Assembly: GCF_013778325.1 (NCBI RefSeq)
Contig: NZ_JACEIB010000007.1
Location: 291,897 to 355,896, forward strand
Length of the DNA: 64,000 nt
Source: Sphingomonas chungangi
GTDB lineage: Bacteria > Pseudomonadota > Alphaproteobacteria > Sphingomonadales > Sphingomonadaceae
Direction: 5' to 3'
Shown: positions 43,098-51,542 of the stretch, one piece after another
Numbering within the stretch: the stretch's first letter is position 1
How the letters are laid out: each line of letters opens with the position of its first letter
The notes under the pieces: model-generated
Database searches by the model: none
Seen by the model: only the letters and a program-made list of their open reading frames with translations
What the model was told of the DNA's origin: nothing
Made by a program: the position numbers and the translations under genes

Positions 43098-43214
43098 TCA
43101 GTCGTCCTTCGGCGGCGCGGGCTCGTCCTTCTCCCGCGCCTGTTCCTTGCGGCGGCGGAGATTCTGGCGGAGCGCCTCGGCAAGGCGCTTTTCGCGGTCG
43201 GTATGGGCGGTCAT
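43098..43214 (-). CDS. Very small charged protein (38 aa)
   Basis: Reverse-strand ATG at 43214 opens 38 codons: MTAHTDREKRLAEAL..., ending in EPAPPKDD and TGA. The centre is a strongly basic amphipathic helix (LRQNLRRRKEQAREK). Codon third positions are almost all G or C, as expected for a real gene here. Similar tiny proteins of the form KRLAEALRxNLRRRK occur in sphingomonads as far as I recall, function unknown. No clear ribosome site is visible. It lies tail to tail with the preceding small membrane gene. Confidence 0.65.
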   Translation of the reverse strand: MTAHTDREKRLAEALRQNLRRRKEQAREKDEPAPPKDD

Positions 43215-43329
43215 GGGATCGGGCTAATCCGATCGTCGCGATCCGCGCAAGCCGCCTTGACGGCGCCGCCCACATTCTCCATAGGGCCGGCCTCGCCGCC
43301 CGGTCAGCCGGGCGCGCGGACCGGGCCGT

Positions 43330-43404
<75 letters not shown>

Positions 43405-43411
43405 CCCCGGT

Positions 43412-43633
43412 TCAGAAAATCCCGTGCCCGATCACCAGACGCGCCAGCCCGACGAGCAGGACAACCAGGTTGAGGTTGCGCCCGGCATTGCCGCTCGACA
43501 GCACGCCGATGCCGAGGCCGACCACCGCGATGGGCAGGATGAACCAGTAGAGCCACCCGAACAGCGGCAGGAACGCGACCATCGCGGGGACAAGCGCGAT
43601 CAGGCCGATCAGGATCGAGATCAGGTTCAGCAT
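43412..43633 (-). CDS. Small hydrophobic membrane protein (73 aa)
   Basis: The reading frame from ATG at 43633 gives 73 residues with almost entirely hydrophobic sequence: two or three short helices (MLNLISILIGLIALVPAMV, FGWLYWFILPIAVVGLGIGV, LNLVVLLVGLARLVIG) with SSGNAGR between the last two. I do not recognise a family. It lies 7 bases from the end of the tRNA on the opposite strand. It is likely real because the membrane pattern is coherent. Confidence 0.65.
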   Translation of the reverse strand: MLNLISILIGLIALVPAMVAFLPLFGWLYWFILPIAVVGLGIGVLSSGNAGRNLNLVVLLVGLARLVIGHGIF

Positions 43634-43676
43634 AAGCTGACTATCACTCGGGCCGGGCGGTTTGCCAAGACGCCAG

Positions 43677-44051
43677 TCAGCCTTCGCGGATGGCGTCGAC
43701 GCGATCGGGATAGAAAGCGAGATGCCCGGCGATCGCCGCCACCGCCTCGTGCGGATGCTCGTAGCTCCACGCCGCGTCGGCCGAGCGCTCGCCGCCGGCG
43801 GGAATGCTGAAATAGCTGGCATCGCCCTTGTAGGGGCAATGCGTGCCATGTTCGGTGCGGACGAGCGCCGACATCTCGACATCCCCGCGCGGAATGTAAT
43901 GGACCGGCGGATAGTTCGCCTCCCGCAGCGTCAGCGCGCGGGTGGTGTCGGCGATCGTGCGGCCGTCGACGATGACGGTGATGCGCCGGGTGGCGGGCTC
44001 GATCGTGATCGGGTGATCGGGGCCGGGGATCAGGACGGGTCTGGCAGCCAT
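43677..44051 (-). CDS. DUF427 domain protein
   Basis: This 124-residue protein belongs to DUF427. It has the family's ITIEPATRRITVIVDGRTIADTTRAL in pieces, the YPPVHYIPRGDV motif, and CPYKGDASYFSI followed by WSYEHPHEAVAAIAGHLAFYPDRVDA. The conserved Cys and Lys in HCPYKGDA are characteristic. Function is unknown. It is in the region of the tRNA and small membrane genes, and shares no clear operon. Confidence 0.9.
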   Translation of the reverse strand: MAARPVLIPGPDHPITIEPATRRITVIVDGRTIADTTRALTLREANYPPVHYIPRGDVEMSALVRTEHGTHCPYKGDASYFSIPAGGERSADAAWSYEHPHEAVAAIAGHLAFYPDRVDAIREG

Positions 44052-44175
44052 GACGGTCTCCTCGTCGCGAGGGGGTGATATCGGGTCGCTTGTTTTGAAA
44101 TGCCAGTGCCTCCCGCCGTTGACAGGACCGCGCGCGGGGTCTCTCATCCGATCAAGCACTTGAGGGGACGAACGG

Positions 44176-45288
44176 GTGGCGAAGCGGTGGAGGCTCGGCC
44201 TGATGGCGGCGGCGCTGCTCGCGACCGTCGGCGCCGCGCCGGCGCCGGTCCACCGCATCGTCGCGGTGGGCGATCTCCACGGGGACTTCGCCGAGTGGCG
44301 CGCGATCGCTACAGCGGCCGGGCTGATCGACGCGAAGGGCGATTGGGCGGGCGGCGACACGGTGCTGGTGCAGACCGGCGACGTGGTCGATCGCGGGCCG
44401 GATTCGCTCGATATCCTGACCGACCTGATGCGGATGCAGAAGCAGGCGCCCAAAGCCGGGGGGCGGGTGATCACGCTCGTCGGCAATCACGAGGCGATGA
44501 ACGTCACCGACGATCTGCGCTACGTGTCGGCGGGCGATTATGCAGCCTTTGCCACGAAGGATTCGGCGGCGCTGCGCGATCGGCTCTACGAGGCCAACAA
44601 GTCTGAGATCGAGGCGGCCTATCGCCGGAAGGACCCGGCGATGACGCCGGACGCGATCCGGCAAGCATGGATCGCCGCGACCCCGCTCGGCATGATCGAG
44701 CACCAGCAGGCCTGGCATCCCGAGGGACGGATCGGGCGGTGGGTGGCGAACAATCCGGCGGTGGTGCTGATCGACGGCACTTTGTTCGTCCATGGCGGGA
44801 TCGGCGCGGCCTACGACCAGCTGCCGATCGACCAGATCAACCGCAAGGTCGACGATGCGCTCAGGGCGCGCGATCAGGCCGATGGCGCGATCATCAACGA
44901 TCCGCTCGGGCCGCTCTGGTATCGCGGGCTCGTCTCGCGCGATGCCGATCCCGATGCGCCCAAGCCGCTGCCGGGGGCGCCGCAGATCTCCATCGATCAA
45001 GAGCTGGATCAGGTGCTCGCCGCCTATGGGGCGAAGCGGATGGTGATCGCGCACACGCCGAACCTCGCCGGCATCACGGTGACGCACGATGGCAAGCTGA
45101 TCCGCATCGATACCGGCATCTCGGCTTATTATGGCGGGGTGCCAAGCTATCTCGAAATTCTCGACGGGCGGCTGGTGCCGCACGCCGTTCCACGCACGCA
45201 GGGAGGGGGCTCCGACAATGCGCATGCTTCGAAAGACGATGATGATCGCGGCCGCGTTGCTGGCGCCGTCGGCGCTCCGGGCGGCTGA
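44176..45288 (+). CDS. Metallophosphoesterase, calcineurin-like (exported)
   Basis: The 370-residue protein starts at GTG with GAGGGGACG upstream. It has a short signal peptide (LMAAALLATVGAAPA) and the phosphatase motifs VAVGDLHGD, TGDVVDRGPDS, LVGNHEAMN, and later FVHGGIG and IAHTPN. It is therefore a periplasmic metal-dependent phosphatase. The last 30 residues (after HAVPRTQGG) are low-complexity and overlap the next gene by 71 bases in another frame, which suggests an extended tail. Confidence 0.9.
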   Translation: MAKRWRLGLMAAALLATVGAAPAPVHRIVAVGDLHGDFAEWRAIATAAGLIDAKGDWAGGDTVLVQTGDVVDRGPDSLDILTDLMRMQKQAPKAGGRVITLVGNHEAMNVTDDLRYVSAGDYAAFATKDSAALRDRLYEANKSEIEAAYRRKDPAMTPDAIRQAWIAATPLGMIEHQQAWHPEGRIGRWVANNPAVVLIDGTLFVHGGIGAAYDQLPIDQINRKVDDALRARDQADGAIINDPLGPLWYRGLVSRDADPDAPKPLPGAPQISIDQELDQVLAAYGAKRMVIAHTPNLAGITVTHDGKLIRIDTGISAYYGGVPSYLEILDGRLVPHAVPRTQGGGSDNAHASKDDDDRGRVAGAVGAPGG

Positions 45289-46255
45289 CACGCCCAAGCC
45301 GCTCTTCGCAAGCGACGCGCCGCTGCACATCACCATCCAGTCCGCCATGTTCCGTTCGAGCGGCGTCGCCCGCTCCAATTCCCTGGTGGACGGCACGCTG
45401 ACGGTCGATGGCGCGCCGCCGATCCCGATCAAGCTCGGGCTTCGCGGCATCACCCGCAAGGAGAGCGACGTCTGCCAGTTTCCGCCGCTGCGCGTGGAAT
45501 TTCCGGCCAGGCCTCCTGAGGATTCGCTCTTCGCCGGGCAGAAGAAGCTGAAGCTCGTCACCCACTGCCAGTCGCGCGAGGGATTCCAGCAATATCTCCT
45601 GCTCGAATATGCCACCTACAAGATGATGAACCTGGTGACGCCGCTCAGCTTCCGCGATCGGCTGGTGTCGGTCGATTATGCCGGCGCCGACGGGCGCAGC
45701 ACCGTCGCGCGCTTCGGCTTCTTCCTGGAGGATACCGACGACGTGGCGAAGCGCAACGGCATGCGCCAGGCCAAGATGCCCGCGCGGATCGGCGCAGGCC
45801 AGCTCGATCCGTCGGGCGCCGGACGGCAGGCGGCGTTCGAATATATGATCGGCAATCTCGACTGGTCGAGCATCGCGGGGCCAGCGGGCGCGGCCTGCTG
45901 CCACAACGTCAAGCTCGTTGGCGCGGCGGGCGCGCAGAGCGGGCTGGTGCCGCTGCCCTACGATTACGATTTCTCGGGGCTGGTCGACGCGCCCTATGCG
46001 ACGCCGCCGGCGGGCATCAATGTGCCCAACGTCCGTGTCCGCAAATGGCGGGGCTTCTGCCGCACCAATGCCGAGGCGCAGGCGGCGATCGCCGACCTGT
46101 TGTCGCATCGCGACGCGATCCTCGCGGTGTACGACACCGTTCCCGAGCTTACGCCCGCGACCAAGGCCAAGGCGACCGCCTATCTCGGCGGTTTCTTCGC
46201 CATCGCCGCGAGTCCCGACGCGATGGCCAAGCTGATGGCCACCTGCATCAACTGA
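45218..46255 (+). CDS. Exported protein of unknown function, CotH-like
   Basis: The 345-residue protein begins with a signal peptide (MIAAALLAPSALRAAD) and has GGGAGGGG upstream of ATG at 45218. Its core has an IPIKLGLRGITRKES segment, then LEYATYKMMNLVTPLSFRDRLVSVDY and FGFFLEDTDDVAKRNGM, and a PYDYDFSGLV motif. These loosely recall CotH-type atypical kinases, but the match is uncertain. It overlaps the phosphatase by 71 bases and converges on the DUF4956 gene. CotH-like and DUF4956 genes often sit together with polyphosphate genes, which fits the PPK2 nearby. I cannot assign an activity. Confidence 0.65.
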   Translation: MRMLRKTMMIAAALLAPSALRAADTPKPLFASDAPLHITIQSAMFRSSGVARSNSLVDGTLTVDGAPPIPIKLGLRGITRKESDVCQFPPLRVEFPARPPEDSLFAGQKKLKLVTHCQSREGFQQYLLLEYATYKMMNLVTPLSFRDRLVSVDYAGADGRSTVARFGFFLEDTDDVAKRNGMRQAKMPARIGAGQLDPSGAGRQAAFEYMIGNLDWSSIAGPAGAACCHNVKLVGAAGAQSGLVPLPYDYDFSGLVDAPYATPPAGINVPNVRVRKWRGFCRTNAEAQAAIADLLSHRDAILAVYDTVPELTPATKAKATAYLGGFFAIAASPDAMAKLMATCIN

Positions 46256-46949
46256 CCGGCTTCTCGCTCTTCGTCTCTGTCACCGTCACCGCCGCGACCA
46301 CCACTTCGGTGGTACGGCTCTCCTCGTCGTCGGGGTCGTAGTCGGCGAGGAAGCGCTTCATGCTCTTGCGCTCGCCATATTCGGCCGCCCACAGGATCAC
46401 GAAGCACAGGTTGAACATGATCGAGGTGACGGCGGCGAGCTCCATCGCGCCGATCCCCGCCGAGATGCCGATCGCGATCGCCAGCAGGGTGAAGAGCAGA
46501 TCGCCCGTGCTCTTCAGCGAATTGCGGAAGCGCACCGCGCCGATGATGCCGGCGAGCGAGAAGGACAAAGCCAGCGAATCCTGCACGATCACCACGATCG
46601 AGGTGATCACGATCGGCAGCATCACGATCGTGCCGATGATCGACTGGTCGTACTGCTCGCGGTCGCGCACCTCCATGTAGATCCAGCTGACCGGAAGCGA
46701 AGTGAGCAGCGCGCCGACCATCGCCGAGACCAGCCAGATCAGGCTCCCGCCGATCGTGTCGATATGGGCGACCTTGATGCCCGCCAGCCCCTTGTGGAGC
46801 TGCCCGCCATTCTCGGCGAGCAAAGCATGGACGCGGCCGATCGGCAGATAGCCGGCGAGATCGGGAAACAGCCACAGCGCGCCCGCCAGCAGCAGGCCGA
46901 CGACGACATAGTAAGCGATGAGCTTGGCGAGAAGTCTGGCGGCCTGCAT
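46248..46949 (-). CDS. DUF4956 membrane protein
   Basis: The 233-residue protein has about four helices (LLAKLIAYYVVVGLLLAGAL, LIWLVSAMVGALLTSLPVSW, IVMLPIVITSIVVIVQDSLALS in part, and AVTSIMFNLCFVILWAA). The characteristic GAVRFRNSLKSTGDLLFTLLAIAIG links helices 3 and 4. The C-terminus is charged (DYDPDDEES). DUF4956 genes often accompany CotH-like and VTC/polyphosphate genes. A role in phosphate-polymer or envelope processes is a guess. Confidence 0.8.
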   Translation of the reverse strand: MQAARLLAKLIAYYVVVGLLLAGALWLFPDLAGYLPIGRVHALLAENGGQLHKGLAGIKVAHIDTIGGSLIWLVSAMVGALLTSLPVSWIYMEVRDREQYDQSIIGTIVMLPIVITSIVVIVQDSLALSFSLAGIIGAVRFRNSLKSTGDLLFTLLAIAIGISAGIGAMELAAVTSIMFNLCFVILWAAEYGERKSMKRFLADYDPDDEESRTTEVVVAAVTVTETKSEKPVS

Positions 46950-47014
46950 GTCGCTTACCCCCTAAGCGGCGATGTATTGAGGGCAGGCTAGGGCATTTTA
47001 GGCCGTCCGCACAA

Positions 47015-47794
47015 TCACATCTGAGGCGGTCGGTAATCCGGCAGCGGCTGGATCACCTCGTAGCGCTCCCGACCCGGCGGGCCATCAAGCGGCGGCCAGT
47101 CGATCTCGGGCAGCGGCAGCGTCGTGTCGGGCAGGCGATCGAGCAGGTCGCGGATCAGCGTCAGCCGACCCATCGCCTGATCGTTGAAATCGACGATCGT
47201 CCACGGCGCGTGATCGGTGTGGGTGGCGCGCAGCATCTCCTCGCGCGCCTCCGTATAGGCCTCATACTTTGTGCGCGAAGCGATATCGACGGGGGAGAGC
47301 TTCCAGCGCTTGGAAGGGTTGTTGCGCCGGTCGGCGAAGCGCTCTTCCTGCCGCTCCTGATCGCAGGCCAGCCAGTATTTGACGAGCGTGATGCCGTGAT
47401 CGACCAGCTGCTTCTCGAAGCCGGGGACCGATTGCAGGAAATCCTGCGCCTCCGTCTCGGTGCAATAGCCCATCACGCGCTCGACGCCAGCGCGGTTGTA
47501 CCAGCTGCGATCGAACAGCACGATCTCGCCCTTGGCGGGGAGGTGCGGCACGTAGCGCTGGAAATACCATTGCCCCTGCTCGCGCTCGGTCGGCGCGGAG
47601 AGCGCCACGACGCGGCACTGGCGCGGATTGAGCAGGCGCGAGAAGGCGAAGATCGCGCCGCCCTTGCCCGCCGTGTCGCGGCCCTCGAACAGGATGAGCA
47701 GGCGCTGGCCGGTCTCGGCCACCCAGCGTGCCATCTCGATCAGCTCGCGGTTGAGCGGCGCGACCATCGCCTCATAGTCCTGAATGCCGAGCAT
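47015..47794 (-). CDS. ppk2: Polyphosphate kinase 2 family protein
   Basis: This 259-residue cytosolic enzyme carries Walker A (EGRDTAGKGG, about residue 39-48), Walker B with lid (LFDRSWYNRAGVERVMGY, near 93-110), and RNNPSKRWKLSPVD. It belongs to the PPK2 family, which uses polyphosphate to phosphorylate GDP, ADP or nucleoside monophosphates. Length fits a single-domain class I enzyme. It is near DUF4956 and a CotH-like gene, hinting at phosphate-polymer metabolism. Confidence 0.93.
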   Translation of the reverse strand: MLGIQDYEAMVAPLNRELIEMARWVAETGQRLLILFEGRDTAGKGGAIFAFSRLLNPRQCRVVALSAPTEREQGQWYFQRYVPHLPAKGEIVLFDRSWYNRAGVERVMGYCTETEAQDFLQSVPGFEKQLVDHGITLVKYWLACDQERQEERFADRRNNPSKRWKLSPVDIASRTKYEAYTEAREEMLRATHTDHAPWTIVDFNDQAMGRLTLIRDLLDRLPDTTLPLPEIDWPPLDGPPGRERYEVIQPLPDYRPPQM

Positions 47795-47982
47795 GATGTC
47801 CCCCGCCCTTCGTGGGCATGACCTAATGCAAGGGCTTCAAACAGAACAAGAGATTCGTGTCGTGCGCCACCAGATCGCGCGATGATCATCCTCGGGTCCG
47901 ATCCGGCCGCGATATTTACGCTTCGCAAATGCGGCTGCTTTATGCGCATCCATCAGGGAGCGCTGGTGGCGAGACGCGGTCG

Positions 47983-50916
47983 ATGGTCAGGATTCGTTTG
48001 TTTAAGGGAAGCGAAGCCGCCGCTCTCGATTCTTCGGTTTCGGTGGTGTCCGATCCGCGCGCGTCTTCGGCCAGGCGCCCGGTGGACGACCCGCTCGCGC
48101 TGCTGCGCAATTTCGAGCAGAGCGGCCAGGGCTGGTTCTGGGCGACGGATGCCGCCGGCCGCATCACCTATCTGACCGACAGCCTCGCCGCCACCCTCGG
48201 CGACAGTGGCGTGGGGATACTCGGATCGTCTTTCGCCGATCATTTCGTACGGTGCGACGATGGCGCGGAGGTCAGCCGGACGCTGCCCTTCATCATGACG
48301 CGCCGGTTGAGCTTCGAGAAGCTGATGCTGCGCACGGCCGATCCGGCGGACGGTCGCTGGTGGCTCGTATCCGGCTCGGCGCAAGTAGATGCCGGTGGCC
48401 AGTTCGTCGGCTACCGGGGATCGGGCGTCGACATCACCGAGCAGCGCAAATCGTCCGAGCAGGCCTCGCAGCTCGCCATGTACGACGCGCTGACCGGCCT
48501 GCCCAACCGCCTCCACATGGCGCGAACGCTGGAGGCGAGCCTGACCGCGCTGCGGCTTCGGAAACGGCCGTGCGCGCTCCTGCTGATCGATCTCGACCGC
48601 TTCAAGCAGGTCAACGACACGCTCGGCCACCCGGCCGGCGACGCGCTGCTCAAGCAGGTCGGCGAGCGGCTGCTGACGATCGTCGGCGATCGGGAGAAAA
48701 TTTTCCGGCTGGGCGGCGACGAGTTCCAGATCATCCTGTCGGACAGCGACGATCGCGGCGTGCTCGGCAATCTCGCCGACCGGATCATCGCCAGCCTGTC
48801 CCAGCCTTATACGGTGGCAGGCAGCCGCTGCATCATCGGCGCCTCGATCGGCATCGCGCTGGCGCCCAGCGACGGATCGGCGAGCGAGGAGCTGATCCGC
48901 AACGTCGACCTCGCTCTCTATGCGGCCAAGGGCAGCGGCCGGGGTCGCTTCCGCTTCTTCTCTGGCGATCTCCTGCAGGCGGCGACCGATCGCAGGCGGC
49001 TGGAGGACGACCTGCGCGACGCGCTCGCCAAGGGCGAGATCGATCTTCTCTACCAGCCGATCGTCAACGCGCGGACCAATTGCGTGACCGGCGTCGAGGC
49101 GCTGATGCGCTGGACCCATCCGGTCCACGGGCCGATCTCGCCGGCCCTGTTCATCCCGATCGCGGAGGAGGCCGACCTCATCCAGCAGCTTGGCGCCTGG
49201 GTGATCCGCCGCGCCTGCGAGGATGCGGTGCGCTGGCCCGGCGCGCTGCGCGTCGCGGTCAACGTCTCGCCGATGCAGTTCACCAACGAGGATCTGCCCA
49301 AGATCGTCCTGTCCGCGCTCGCCGCTTCCGGCCTTCCGCCGGCGCGGCTGGAACTGGAGCTGACCGAAGGCGTGTTCCTCAGCGAATCGCCCGAGACCGA
49401 CGGCATGTTTTCCGTGCTGAAGGATATCGGCGTGCGGCTGGCGCTCGACGATTTCGGCACCGGCTATTCCTCGCTCGGCTATCTGAAGACCGCACCGTTC
49501 GACAAGATCAAGATCGACCAGAGCTTTGTGCGCGGCGTGACGGCGCCGGGATCGCGCAACGGCGCGATCATCGCGGCGATCGTCGCGCTGGCGGACGCGC
49601 TGGGCATGGAGACGACGGCGGAAGGCATCGAATCGTTCGATCAGCTGGCGCTGATCCGGGATCTGCGGGTCAGCCACGTGCAGGGCTACATCTACAGCAA
49701 GGCCATCGCCAGCGGCGAGATCGCGGCGCGGCTGGAGAGCGGCGACTGGGCGATCGCGCCCTCCGGCCCGGCGCGTCAGCGCAGCGAGCGGCAGTCGCTG
49801 TTCCGCAAGGCCGGCGCGATCGTCGGCAATTTCTATCACGGCGTGACCATCCGCAATCTCTCCGAGACGGGCGCGCTGATCGACGGGCTGATGGAACTGG
49901 AGGCGGGCACGCCGATGATCCTCGATTTCGGCGATGGACAGCTCGTCGGGGCGACGGTGCGCCGGACGAGCCGGCGCCAGGCCGGCGTCGAATTCGGCCT
50001 GCCGCTGGTCAGTGACGGCAATGGCGGCCTGTGCACGCGCCAGAAGGTCGCGCCCTATCTGCTCGCCACCGCCGGGCTTCCCGCCATCGGCGAGAGCGGG
50101 GCGATCGGGGCCGAGACGGGGTCACTGAGCGTCGAGCAGCTGGCCGAGCGGTTCGGGATCGGATTTCACGCCGCTCCGGCTACCGATCCTCTCGCCGGAG
50201 GATCTTCCGGAGTACCCACCGTCGAGCAGCTGGCGCGCCGCTATCTCGATCATGTCGGCAGGCATGCCCGCACGCGGGCGATCGGCGAGCAATGCCTGCG
50301 CGAGCATATCCTGCCGCAGTTCGGCCGATTCCGGCTCGACGAGATGGCCTATACCGACGTCAACGGCTGGCTAGGCTCGATCGCGGGGCGGGCCGGGTAC
50401 GGGCCGGCAGTGGCGGACCGGCTGCGCGGGGTGATGGGATACATGTTCCTGCTGGCCAAGCGCTGGGAACTGCCGGGCGCCGCGATCAATCCGTTCGATC
50501 GCCGGGCCGCGCAGGGGCGGGGCCGCGACCGCAAGATGACGGCCGAGGATATCGAGCGTCTGCGGCAGGCGGCGGACGCCAGCCACAACGCCCATCTCGG
50601 CGCGATCGTCGCGCTGCTGCTGGGCACTCGGTTGCGCGTCCGCGAGCTGCTGATCGCCAAATGGGACGACATCGATCTGGAGAACCGCACGTGGCGGGTC
50701 GCCGGCGAGGACGGGGCCATCGACACCGTCTCGCTGAGCGTCGCCGCTGCCGAGATCGTGCGTGGCCTGCCGCGCTGGGACGGTTGCCCGCACGTCATGG
50801 CCAACCCGCGGACGCGCCGGCCCTATCGATCGATCTTCGGAAGCTGGGACGCCGCGCGTCGGCGCGCCGGGCTACCGGACATCAGCATGCACGAGCTGCG
50901 CGGCTTCGCGATCTGA
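47983..50916 (+). CDS. PAS-GGDEF-EAL-PilZ protein fused to incomplete tyrosine-recombinase-like domain
   Basis: The 977-residue protein appears to be both a maker and breaker of c-di-GMP. Domains in order: PAS about 38-155; GGDEF about 160-330 with intact GGDEF at 244-248 and no clear inhibitory RxxD site; EAL about 335-585 with E372, N427, D489-D490, K510, E547 and Q567; PilZ about 597-690 (RNLSETGA); then a SAM-like core-binding domain about 746-840 and a recombinase-like domain about 850-977. The latter keeps box I Arg (GTRLRVREL) and HELR at 970-973, but lacks the Lys, the second His/Trp and the Tyr, because the frame ends 4 residues later. It should not recombine DNA but might bind it. 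The start could be GTG at 47857; ATG at 47983 is preferred. Frame is continuous with no shift seen. Confidence 0.88.
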   Translation: MVRIRLFKGSEAAALDSSVSVVSDPRASSARRPVDDPLALLRNFEQSGQGWFWATDAAGRITYLTDSLAATLGDSGVGILGSSFADHFVRCDDGAEVSRTLPFIMTRRLSFEKLMLRTADPADGRWWLVSGSAQVDAGGQFVGYRGSGVDITEQRKSSEQASQLAMYDALTGLPNRLHMARTLEASLTALRLRKRPCALLLIDLDRFKQVNDTLGHPAGDALLKQVGERLLTIVGDREKIFRLGGDEFQIILSDSDDRGVLGNLADRIIASLSQPYTVAGSRCIIGASIGIALAPSDGSASEELIRNVDLALYAAKGSGRGRFRFFSGDLLQAATDRRRLEDDLRDALAKGEIDLLYQPIVNARTNCVTGVEALMRWTHPVHGPISPALFIPIAEEADLIQQLGAWVIRRACEDAVRWPGALRVAVNVSPMQFTNEDLPKIVLSALAASGLPPARLELELTEGVFLSESPETDGMFSVLKDIGVRLALDDFGTGYSSLGYLKTAPFDKIKIDQSFVRGVTAPGSRNGAIIAAIVALADALGMETTAEGIESFDQLALIRDLRVSHVQGYIYSKAIASGEIAARLESGDWAIAPSGPARQRSERQSLFRKAGAIVGNFYHGVTIRNLSETGALIDGLMELEAGTPMILDFGDGQLVGATVRRTSRRQAGVEFGLPLVSDGNGGLCTRQKVAPYLLATAGLPAIGESGAIGAETGSLSVEQLAERFGIGFHAAPATDPLAGGSSGVPTVEQLARRYLDHVGRHARTRAIGEQCLREHILPQFGRFRLDEMAYTDVNGWLGSIAGRAGYGPAVADRLRGVMGYMFLLAKRWELPGAAINPFDRRAAQGRGRDRKMTAEDIERLRQAADASHNAHLGAIVALLLGTRLRVRELLIAKWDDIDLENRTWRVAGEDGAIDTVSLSVAAAEIVRGLPRWDGCPHVMANPRTRRPYRSIFGSWDAARRRAGLPDISMHELRGFAI

Positions 50917-51467
50917 TCGTTGCCGGTCAGCCGATCCAGCAATTTGATCCCTCGCGGCCAGTCGCCGAGATCCGACTCGGCATTGATGTGCCCGAGCCGG
51001 CCGACGTCGACCAGTTCGCTGTCCCAGGCACCGGCCAGCCAGCCCAACCGCTCGAACTCCGCATAGCGATCGTCCTGGCTCGCGACGAGCAGCGTCGGGA
51101 AGGGCAGCGGCGCGAGTGGTGCGGGCGCGAAAGGGCGAAGTAGCGGATGGGCACCCGGCCGATCGACATCGGGCGGCGCGACCAGCATCGCGCCGTGCAC
51201 CTTGGACAGTCGGGCGGCCGAGGCCTCCCGCGCCCACCATGCGACCGCCAGGCACCCGAGGCTGTGCGCGACCAGCACGACCGGCTCGCGCTGCCGCCCG
51301 ACAGCCCGATCGAGATGCGCCACCCAGAGATCGCGCGAGGGCTCGTGCCAGCGGCCGAGCTCGACGCGGACCGCATTCGGGCGGAGCGCCAGCCAGCGGG
51401 TCTGCCAATGGTCCGGCCCGCTGTCGAACAGGCCCGGGATGATGAGTTCGACGGGTGTGTCCACCAC
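50823..51467 (-). CDS. RBBP9/YdeN-type alpha/beta hydrolase with extended tail
   Basis: This 214-residue protein is a small serine hydrolase. The start FIPGLFDSGPDHW-like block (residues 9-21), nucleophile Ser69 in LVAHSLGCLA, Asp in SQDDRYAEF, and His in LGHINAESDLGDWPRG are typical. The family normally ends near residue 183. Here the chain continues for about 31 residues, read from the antisense of the recombinase-like domain. GTG at 51467 follows AGGGAGAAGG. The overlap of 94 bases with the fusion gene suggests that the original stop was lost in a rearrangement. Confidence 0.87.
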   Translation of the reverse strand: MVDTPVELIIPGLFDSGPDHWQTRWLALRPNAVRVELGRWHEPSRDLWVAHLDRAVGRQREPVVLVAHSLGCLAVAWWAREASAARLSKVHGAMLVAPPDVDRPGAHPLLRPFAPAPLAPLPFPTLLVASQDDRYAEFERLGWLAGAWDSELVDVGRLGHINAESDLGDWPRGIKLLDRLTGNDQIAKPRSSCMLMSGSPARRRAASQLPKIDR

Positions 51468-51542
51468 GATCCTTCTCCCTGCATGTCCGGCGGCGGGCCG
51501 GTACGCAGGGTCTAGGCGAAGGAGGGAAGCACCGGCAACAAA

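Noticed and set aside
47983-50916. Reading the recombinase-like domain as part of a prophage or integrative element
   Set aside because: No phage genes, no tRNA-adjacent attachment repeats and no composition change are seen; the domain lacks its catalytic Tyr.
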